Shown here piece after piece: positions 57,708 to 64,000 of a stretch of 64,000 nucleotides of DNA. A program made the position numbers and the translations under genes. Below the pieces are notes generated by a model that was given only the letters and a program-made list of their open reading frames with translations, was not told where the DNA came from and made no database searches. Positions within the stretch are counted from its first letter, which is position 1. Each line of letters begins with the position of its first letter. Source of the stretch: Pseudomonas lundensis (GTDB taxonomy: Bacteria; Pseudomonadota; Gammaproteobacteria; Pseudomonadales; Pseudomonadaceae); assembly GCF_001042985.1 (NCBI RefSeq), contig NZ_JYKY01000014.1:53184-117183 (forward strand), read 5' to 3'.

Positions 57708-58772
57708 ATGCCTGCTAATACTGTCGACCTGCCCGCTCTCGCTCAATCCATTAAGGAATGGGGCCGCGAGCTGGGCTTTCAACAAGTCGCCATTGCCGGC
57801 CTCGACTTGGGGGAGCACGAGCAACACCTCGAACGCTGGCTCGCGGCGGGCTACCACGGCGAAATGGACTACATGGGCGCCCACGGCAGCAAACGCTCGC
57901 ACCCCGAAGAGCTGGTACCCGGCACCTTGCGCGTGGTCTCGCTGCGCATGGACTACCTGCCCGGCGACACGCACATGGCGCACTTACTGGCCCAGCCTGA
58001 AAAAGCCTACGTGTCGCGTTACGCACTGGGGCGTGACTACCACAAGCTGATCCGCAAGCGCGTGCAACAACTGGCAGACCGTATTCAAGCCCAGATCGGG
58101 CCGTTCGGCTTTCGCGCTTTCGTCGACAGCGCCCCGGTGCTGGAAAAAGCCATCGCACAAAAGGCCGGTTTAGGCTGGATCGGCAAGAACACCTTAGTTC
58201 TCAATCGCAAGGCAGGCAGTTACTTCTTTTTGAGCGAACTGTTCGTCGACCTTGCGCTGCCCGAAGATGAACCCCACAAAACCGAGCATTGCGGGCGCTG
58301 CACAGCCTGTCTGGACATTTGCCCGACCAATGCCTTTGTCGGGCCGTATGTGCTGGATGCGCGGCGGTGTATTTCATACCTGACGATTGAGCTCAAGAGC
58401 GCCATCCCGGTCGAACTGCGGGCCATGATCGGCAATCGGGTGTTTGGTTGCGATGACTGCCAGATCGTGTGCCCGTGGAACCGCTTCGCCCGTACCACGG
58501 CCGAAGGTGACTTCAAGCCACGGCACAATCTGGACAACGCCGAACTGGCGCAACTGTTCATGTGGGATGAAGCCACGTTCCTCAGCAGCACAGAAGGCTC
58601 GCCGCTTCGCCGCGCCGGTTATGAGCGTTTTCTGCGCAATCTGGCCGTGGGGCTGGGCAATGCGCCGTCGACCATTCCTGTGCTGGAAGCATTGAAGGCA
58701 CGCCGCGATTACCCGTCAGCGCTGGTGCAGGAGCATGTGCAGTGGGCGCTTGATCAGCACGCGGCGCGTTAG
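57708..58772 (+). CDS. queG: epoxyqueuosine reductase QueG
   Basis: A 354-residue cobalamin-dependent enzyme performing the last step of queuosine synthesis in tRNA. The start is ATG 57708 (MPANTVDLPALAQSIKEWG). The reductase domain has YALGRDYHKLIRKRVQQLAD and GLGWIGKNTLVLN. Two 4Fe-4S motifs are visible: CGRCTACLDICPT and CDDCQIVCPWNRF. A C-terminal HEAT-like segment is present. In P. aeruginosa orn follows; here the RHS gene occupies that side. Confidence 0.95.
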   Translation: MPANTVDLPALAQSIKEWGRELGFQQVAIAGLDLGEHEQHLERWLAAGYHGEMDYMGAHGSKRSHPEELVPGTLRVVSLRMDYLPGDTHMAHLLAQPEKAYVSRYALGRDYHKLIRKRVQQLADRIQAQIGPFGFRAFVDSAPVLEKAIAQKAGLGWIGKNTLVLNRKAGSYFFLSELFVDLALPEDEPHKTEHCGRCTACLDICPTNAFVGPYVLDARRCISYLTIELKSAIPVELRAMIGNRVFGCDDCQIVCPWNRFARTTAEGDFKPRHNLDNAELAQLFMWDEATFLSSTEGSPLRRAGYERFLRNLAVGLGNAPSTIPVLEALKARRDYPSALVQEHVQWALDQHAAR

Positions 58773-58782
58773 GGGTTTTGGC

Positions 58783-61700
58783 TTACTTTTTCATCAGGGC
58801 GTGCCCGCCCACCTGGAGTATTTCTACTGAGTCCTTGTGCAATAAAAACGTTACGCGGTCCTTTCCACCTATTCGAATCTCATATTGATGTATGTTTTTA
58901 GCCGTGCCACTCATTTTTGTGTACTTGGCGTCACCCAGTTTTTGCGCAGCTATACCCGGGTGTAAATTTTGCTCTTCAATACTTTTAACAAAACGCTGAT
59001 AGTCATTCATGGCACTCTCACTCAAATCCGAACGTATATTTTTCGGCTTGGGCGCAATAACTTTCCATTTGACTGCGGGTGCCGTCGCTTTCCCCTGGGC
59101 ACCTCTTGCCATTGCCTTTCCCGCCTTTAGTGCCCCTTTTCCATCGAGCCCACTCTTAAAAGCATCGTGCAAACGATTACCAATATGGCTGAGAGCTTTG
59201 CCCATGGCAGCAAGGCCTATACCCACTGATAGAAGCCCAAGCCCCAGACTTACATAACCCAATATTTCGCCTGCACCTGACTCCGGGCAAGCCCCTTGGA
59301 ATACAGCACTGGCAATCCCTGCGATGCCACTGGTCACGCCCGCCACCAGTCCCGCGATCGCCAGCGGTGTAGCCACACCAAAAGTTGCAATGCTTGCCAG
59401 GATACCCAGCGCGGCCATACCGGCGCCTAGCAGAGCTTCCCAAACGGAATGCCCTGTAGGATCGCTTCGATTGATCGGATCACCCAAACAATAGGCATAG
59501 GGATTCAACCCTCCGGCTCCAAACGGACTCTGGTTGTCCGGACTTTGAAAACGCATCAGTAAGGGATCGTAAGCCCGATAGCCATTCCCCAGCAGGTAGC
59601 ACTCAGTCACCGAGTCAAGCCGCTCGCCATTGAAACCGAGCCCGGTCAGCACCTCACCCTGCATCGACCGGTTGCCATAAGGGTCATATGCAACCGAAGA
59701 AAAATGATCAGTCACAGAGGCACCCAGTACGGTTTTCTGTGAATCACCCGCCAATAAGACTGTTCGTACCGCTGCCCCTTGCTCCTCCTGCCCCAGCAGC
59801 GTATTTCCCATACGGAAAAACGTCTTGGTATCCGACCCTTTCACTTCATTGACCAAACAGTCATCGCGGTAAAAAAAATGCCTGGGCGCCGTGTCGCTAT
59901 CGATCACCTCAACCAACCGATCCCCCGCGTCGTAGCCGTACTTGCGAACGGCAGCATTAACCGCCAGCGATACCTGTGTGAGACGACCCAAGCCGTCATA
60001 ACTCAACGTCCGACCGGCAGCATCCAGAATCAGATGCCCATTGGCGTCATAGCGCAATGTAACCGCCGGTGGATAGTCCGCGTGAGAGTGCTCAACCTTG
60101 ATCAACTGCGTCGGATCACTCTCGCTCATGGTGTAGGTCGTAGTGTTTTGACCGCCCTCAAAGTCTGTCTGCAGCAACACAATGTTGTCCCAGGCATCAA
60201 ATTCGAAGCGCTGGGCCACAATTTCTTTCCCGAACGGGTTGCAGGGGCGCTGGGAGCCATTACACCGGTAATGGATAAGTCGTCCCCGACGGTCATAGTC
60301 GAAATGCTCATCGCGCAGGACGACCCCGTTATTCAACAGGCTGCGCTGAGCAACTTTACTGGCACGGGTGTAACGGGTTTTCAGGGTGAATTTTTCGATG
60401 CCATTGGCCTGCACCACGCGCTGCACTTCCCGTCCCAGCTCGTCATGATTCAAGGTCGTTATGAGCTGTTGGCGCGCTGCATCACTGGCTTTGATGATGT
60501 GCATCTGCCCCTGGGCGTTGTACTCGCATTCAGCCTTTAAGGCACCGTTACTCATGGTTTTCAGCCGGCCGTATACGTCATAGCCGTGTTCGCTTCGCGA
60601 ACCGTCTACACCAACCTGGCTCAGCACGCGCCCCCCCAGAGAGTAGGTGTAGAAAGCCTCGTACAACTGCCCCGCCAAGGCCCATTGCTCGCGCTTTAGC
60701 CTTCCTGCACGGGAATATTCATAGGTGCTGGTTCGTTCTTGTTCGCTGGCGCGAGTGAGCAATCCGGAACGGGGGTCATAACCATAAACGGCGGTTTGAC
60801 TCGCGCTCGTACGTCCAACCACTGCGCCATCAAGCTGCGCCTCATAGTCGCGGGTGCTGCGCTGACCATCGGGTCGACTGACTGCACGTGGCAGTGAGCT
60901 ACCCGGCGCATATTCATAGGTCGTTTTCCGCCCCCCGGTGTTGCTTGCGACCAAACGACCCAAGCCATCGAATGTCTGGGTGCCGATCACTTTGTTAGCC
61001 GCTTGAATTTGCACCGGCAGTTCCTCGCTACTGAACAAGGCATACCGGGTTTCTACAACCGTCGCGTCGGGCAAAGTGCTTCGACAGAGGCGCCCAAAGG
61101 CGTCGTACTCAAATGCTGTCTCATTGCCTTCGGGGTCTGTTTGCCGGGTGCATCGGCCAAAGCCATCGTAGACATGGGTGGTTTTGGACTGGCTAACGCC
61201 CTGCAAGTCGAAGGTCTCCACACTGACAGGCTTGCCTTGGGTATTAAAGAACGTGACCGTTTTACCTTGCCCCTGCCTCCAGCAGATCTCCGATAAATTT
61301 TCAGGGGATCGCTCGACATGTGCCTGCACACCATCAGGGTGCAGCGTTGTTTTGACCTGCCCCCAATCGTCATAAACATAGCGTGTCTGAAGCACCAACG
61401 GCGTGCCTCCCAGCCAGTCTGTCACTGTTTCGCTCTGAAGCTGACCCAGGCTGTTGTACTGGTTGCGCTTGATAAGCCGCAGTGGCTGTTCGGTCGAAGT
61501 ACTTTCTACGTCTTGTTCCTCGATCGTGCAGACACGGCCAATACCGTCGTATGTGACTCGCTGCTGCATACCATTGACATCAGTAGTGAGGAGCGTGGGG
61601 TACTGCGACTCTGATTGGGGAAGCTGGTAAGTCCGTGTTTTTGAGGCTTCGTAGGATGAAGCCTTGGAAACGGTTTCGCGTATCACCCGCCCCAACGCGT

Positions 61701-63465
61701 CATATTCATATTCGACAGGCGCCTTGTCCTCTTCGCTACGCGATAAACATGCCCCCGTTACTGCGCAGTAAACAACGCGGTCCGTTGCGCGGCTTTCGTC
61801 ATGGCCCGTCAGTACAGTTTCTACCGTCACTGCTTGATGGCTGATGGAGTAGTTACTCGTTTCTTTGGTAGCCAAGCCGTTGAGGGTCGACGTTTTGGCG
61901 ACTTGGCGACCATGCAGAGTGGGATCCAGAGGTGTTACGGCGTATTCATAATCGGTTTGTTCATGCAAAACCTCGGTTTCACCCACACGTACAAAAAACT
62001 GCTCGCGCACGGGAACAACCGCAGCAACTGTGGTGCCCTCCAGCAACGGTAAGGCGGTATACCGAAATCGTGTGATGTGATGAGGGTCCTGGGCGTGGGT
62101 GGCAGAGAAAACCGTTTTTTGACGAGGGAGCCGTACAAACGTCAAGGGGTCCGCCGGGCAATCGTCAGCGCCTTCGCTGGGAAAATAGTCCGTCAGCGTG
62201 GTAAGGCCATCAGGCGTTATACGTTTGACTTCATTGCCATACGCGTCGAATTCAAACTGTGTGACCTCTTCACGCAAAGTGCCTGTCTTGACATCCTCGT
62301 AGCGCTTCAGCGAGCGCTTTGGCAGTCGACATTGAGCGGGCTGGTCCCTGAAGCACTTGCCTGGCTTGGTGTGATAATCCACCCGCTCGGATATTTTTTT
62401 GGCACCGCACTGAGTCACTTCAGCGTCCAGCAAATGAAACGTGTTGAAGGTGCGCACTGTTTCACTGTGCACCTCACTCCCTGACATCAGGGTTTCGGTC
62501 GATGCATAGCTGTAATCTCCAACAACTTTGTACAGCCTGTCGCCAGACGTTTCAGATGAGAAACCGGCCGCGCCAAAGCCCAGAAAGTTGGTATCTGAAA
62601 AGCTGAAGCGCTTGTGAATATAGGGCTGCCCATGACCCGGGAATACAGAATGTGTTGCCACCGAAGCCATTGCAGGCATGCCGCTCCCCTCAGGAAAGCG
62701 CAGACCCATTGTTTTGTAACTTATGTGTTCAACTGCCCCCAAGGGTGAGTACAAGCGCGACACATAGGCCAGCCCGTCGAGAACCAGATAACGTATTTCC
62801 CATCGCCCCCCCTCGGGCAAAGTAATACTTGAGAGGCGGCTATTAACTAGATGAATAACGAAAGTCGCTTCCTCAGCGGAGCCGGGAAAGCGCTTGAGCT
62901 CTAATCCAGCGCCCGTACGCGTGATCGACAACAGCGTGCGACGGCTATCGCGCACCTCGCTCAGCATCGGATGACCGTTATAAAGCGTGTAAGCCAGTTC
63001 AAGACTTGCCCCGTTGGCACTCCATATCCGTTTCGTCACTGCAACGTTGCTGAGCCCCATCATGGCCAGTTCTTCACGTTGGCCATTTTGGGCAGTCAAG
63101 AGGAAGCGGTTTTCCCCTATTACAAGCAATTTGTGGCGCTCGATTTTTTGATCCGTCAGCAGAACCCTGGACGGTAACTCCTGCGTTTTATAGGTTTCTC
63201 CGCCTGCCAGCGATAGCGTTTTAGCTGTCCGATCATAACGCGTACCCGTCAGCGTCCAGCCGAGACCAAAACCGCGATCAACGGTATTAAGCGGGTTGAA
63301 GTGAAGGCTCAGCGGCAGGGCTGGACCATTGAGCGCATGAGACTGGAGGTTGCCCAGCGACAATCTGCAACTGTAAATACCTGTGCGAGGATCCACACCT
63401 CCCGACAGGAAACTATCGAAGTTAAAAGCATTTGAATAAATGTCGCTATTTTCCGTGACTGGCAT
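58783..63465 (-). CDS. RHS-repeat (TccC-like) toxin protein with RelE/ParE-like C-terminus
   Basis: A 1560-residue protein starting MPVTENSDIYSNAFNFDSFL with GGVDPRTGIYSCRLSL, the hallmark N-terminus of large Pseudomonas RHS/TccC-like proteins. Many YD-repeats fill about residues 300-1250 (for example YDAFGRLCR, YDGLGRLTQV). The RHS core ends with NGYRAYDPLLMRFQSPD and NPYAYCLGDPINRSDPTGH (to about 1339). Two hydrophobic segments follow (about 1345-1391, 1399-1422), then a variable C-terminus. Its last 75 residues (HQYEIRIGGKDRVTFLLH and EILQVGGH) resemble the RelE/ParE beta-sheet. The stop lies 10 bases from the convergent queG stop, leaving no room for an immunity gene. Low GC in the spacer suggests transfer. 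Confidence 0.75.
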   Translation of the reverse strand: MPVTENSDIYSNAFNFDSFLSGGVDPRTGIYSCRLSLGNLQSHALNGPALPLSLHFNPLNTVDRGFGLGWTLTGTRYDRTAKTLSLAGGETYKTQELPSRVLLTDQKIERHKLLVIGENRFLLTAQNGQREELAMMGLSNVAVTKRIWSANGASLELAYTLYNGHPMLSEVRDSRRTLLSITRTGAGLELKRFPGSAEEATFVIHLVNSRLSSITLPEGGRWEIRYLVLDGLAYVSRLYSPLGAVEHISYKTMGLRFPEGSGMPAMASVATHSVFPGHGQPYIHKRFSFSDTNFLGFGAAGFSSETSGDRLYKVVGDYSYASTETLMSGSEVHSETVRTFNTFHLLDAEVTQCGAKKISERVDYHTKPGKCFRDQPAQCRLPKRSLKRYEDVKTGTLREEVTQFEFDAYGNEVKRITPDGLTTLTDYFPSEGADDCPADPLTFVRLPRQKTVFSATHAQDPHHITRFRYTALPLLEGTTVAAVVPVREQFFVRVGETEVLHEQTDYEYAVTPLDPTLHGRQVAKTSTLNGLATKETSNYSISHQAVTVETVLTGHDESRATDRVVYCAVTGACLSRSEEDKAPVEYEYDALGRVIRETVSKASSYEASKTRTYQLPQSESQYPTLLTTDVNGMQQRVTYDGIGRVCTIEEQDVESTSTEQPLRLIKRNQYNSLGQLQSETVTDWLGGTPLVLQTRYVYDDWGQVKTTLHPDGVQAHVERSPENLSEICWRQGQGKTVTFFNTQGKPVSVETFDLQGVSQSKTTHVYDGFGRCTRQTDPEGNETAFEYDAFGRLCRSTLPDATVVETRYALFSSEELPVQIQAANKVIGTQTFDGLGRLVASNTGGRKTTYEYAPGSSLPRAVSRPDGQRSTRDYEAQLDGAVVGRTSASQTAVYGYDPRSGLLTRASEQERTSTYEYSRAGRLKREQWALAGQLYEAFYTYSLGGRVLSQVGVDGSRSEHGYDVYGRLKTMSNGALKAECEYNAQGQMHIIKASDAARQQLITTLNHDELGREVQRVVQANGIEKFTLKTRYTRASKVAQRSLLNNGVVLRDEHFDYDRRGRLIHYRCNGSQRPCNPFGKEIVAQRFEFDAWDNIVLLQTDFEGGQNTTTYTMSESDPTQLIKVEHSHADYPPAVTLRYDANGHLILDAAGRTLSYDGLGRLTQVSLAVNAAVRKYGYDAGDRLVEVIDSDTAPRHFFYRDDCLVNEVKGSDTKTFFRMGNTLLGQEEQGAAVRTVLLAGDSQKTVLGASVTDHFSSVAYDPYGNRSMQGEVLTGLGFNGERLDSVTECYLLGNGYRAYDPLLMRFQSPDNQSPFGAGGLNPYAYCLGDPINRSDPTGHSVWEALLGAGMAALGILASIATFGVATPLAIAGLVAGVTSGIAGIASAVFQGACPESGAGEILGYVSLGLGLLSVGIGLAAMGKALSHIGNRLHDAFKSGLDGKGALKAGKAMARGAQGKATAPAVKWKVIAPKPKNIRSDLSESAMNDYQRFVKSIEEQNLHPGIAAQKLGDAKYTKMSGTAKNIHQYEIRIGGKDRVTFLLHKDSVEILQVGGHALMKK

Positions 63466-63519
63466 TACGCACCCCTTTCAAATTTTATATATCACGCGAA
63501 TAGAACTCCCCCCTTTTCG

Positions 63520-63878
63520 TTATTTCAACTCGAAGCCTTGCTCATACTCATTAACGACAATATGCAGCGCATGTTCCGTCCCGTACTCGTCAATAACGGT
63601 GATGAAACAAGGATTTTTTTTCACCGGACGAGATCGGTCCCCCCATCCAGAAAGCCCTTGAACAATGGTTAATTCGCCAGCCCTGTCATTCACATCTACG
63701 ATGTAGTTCTGCCTGAAACGCCCTGAATATTCTGCCGAATCTGTAGGCAGCCAGAGATGAGCCTGCTTGTTCCTGGTAGGCGTTAGAGTAGCCACAACAT
63801 ACAAGGGAGAGTTGATTGTGCCTCCCGTCCAAGCATCGCAGTAAAATGGCTGCCCTCTAAATACATCTATATCTTTAG
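63520..63878 (-). pseudogene. 3' remnant of a gene truncated by IS insertion
   Basis: An open frame of about 119 codons ends at the TAA at 63522-63520, 54 bases before the RHS start codon. Reading back, it stays open (including GQPFYCDAWTGGTINSPLYV) right up to the insertion sequence junction, then meets a stop (63924-63922) inside the IS. No ATG lies in the frame; only an internal TTG (63804) could start it. The encoded part is soluble, with FRQNYIVDVNDRAGELTIVQ. I do not recognise the family. It probably formed an operon with the RHS gene before the IS insertion. Confidence 0.7.
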
Positions 63879-64000
63879 GGAAACTCTGAAAAAGGCTTCC
63901 AGATTTGGTGAAATACCCGCCTCACAGGAATCGAACGGTTGAGTCCCGATGAAACAGATGTCCTTCGCCGATGCTGAGTACGCCGGCAAACGTAAGCAGA
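63879..64000 (+). mobile_element. IS5-family insertion sequence, left end (runs off window end)
   Basis: It begins GGAAACTCTGAAAAAG at 63879, directly after TTAG (63875-63878), which fits the 4-base YTAR target duplication of IS5-type elements. A transposase frame opens 70 bases inside. The right end and the second target copy lie outside the window. Confidence 0.75.
63949..64000 (+). CDS. IS5-family transposase, N-terminal fragment
   Basis: The 17 codons visible read MKQMSFADAEYAGKRKQ, the start of Pseudomonas IS5-family DDE transposases (compare the TFADSEF-KRRQ start of the E. coli IS5 transposase). The start ATG is at 63949. The catalytic domain is beyond the window. Confidence 0.8.
   Translation, partial: MKQMSFADAEYAGKRKQ

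Overview
The window is chromosomal DNA from a Pseudomonas, most likely of the P. fluorescens lineage. The basis is gene content and order. The block dnaB-rplI-(DUF2232)-rpsR-rpsF-rlmB-rnr-tRNA-Leu ... purA-hisZ ... hflC-hflK-hflX-hfq-miaA-mutL-amiB-tsaE-nnrD-queG is the standard Pseudomonas arrangement, as are desT-ureEFG, amaA-amaB-lysR and pncB-nadE-azurin. The species assignment is inference.

Layout. 0-5.3 kb: the start of an AsmA-family gene, a small exported repeat protein, the fatty-acid regulator desT, urease accessory genes ureEFG behind a sigma-54 promoter with an upstream NtrC-like site, a CDF-type cation transporter with an altered metal site, and an SDR oxidoreductase. 5.3-6.0 kb: a 0.7-kb gene-free stretch rich in DnaA-box-like nonamers. 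6.0-11.1 kb: a complete branched-chain amino-acid ABC importer (livKHMGF), also behind a sigma-54 promoter. 11.5-15.4 kb: L-pipecolate/lysine catabolism (amaA, amaB, LysR regulator). 15.5-19.3 kb: NAD salvage (pncB, nadE), a DUF1338 enzyme related to 2-oxoadipate dioxygenase/decarboxylase, and azurin. 19.6-22.5 kb: a small charged protein and the radical-SAM protein YgiQ.

22.7-26.8 kb holds a 1377-residue toxin-like protein. It has a dermonecrotic-toxin-type N-terminal region (DUF6543-like), an acidic linker and a C-terminal region resembling a SET lysine methyltransferase. It sits in an accessory slot between ygiQ and dnaB. 26.8-34.1 kb is the core replication, ribosome and RNA-processing block. 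34.3-34.7 kb has two identical tRNA-Leu(CAG) genes, each with its own promoter and terminator. 34.9-43.2 kb is a metal-acquisition island: ECF sigma, FecR, STN-type TonB receptor and di-heme peroxidase-like protein, then an FbpA/FbpB-type ferric importer. 43.2-58.8 kb is a chemoreceptor followed by the conserved purA-to-queG block.

58.8-64 kb holds a 1560-residue RHS/TccC-like protein with a short RelE/ParE-like C-terminus and no adjacent downstream immunity gene. Just upstream is the 3' part of another gene whose 5' end is cut by an IS5-family insertion sequence running off the window end.

The main biological story is nitrogen- and metal-responsive core metabolism interleaved with two large candidate toxins that occupy accessory slots in otherwise conserved gene order.
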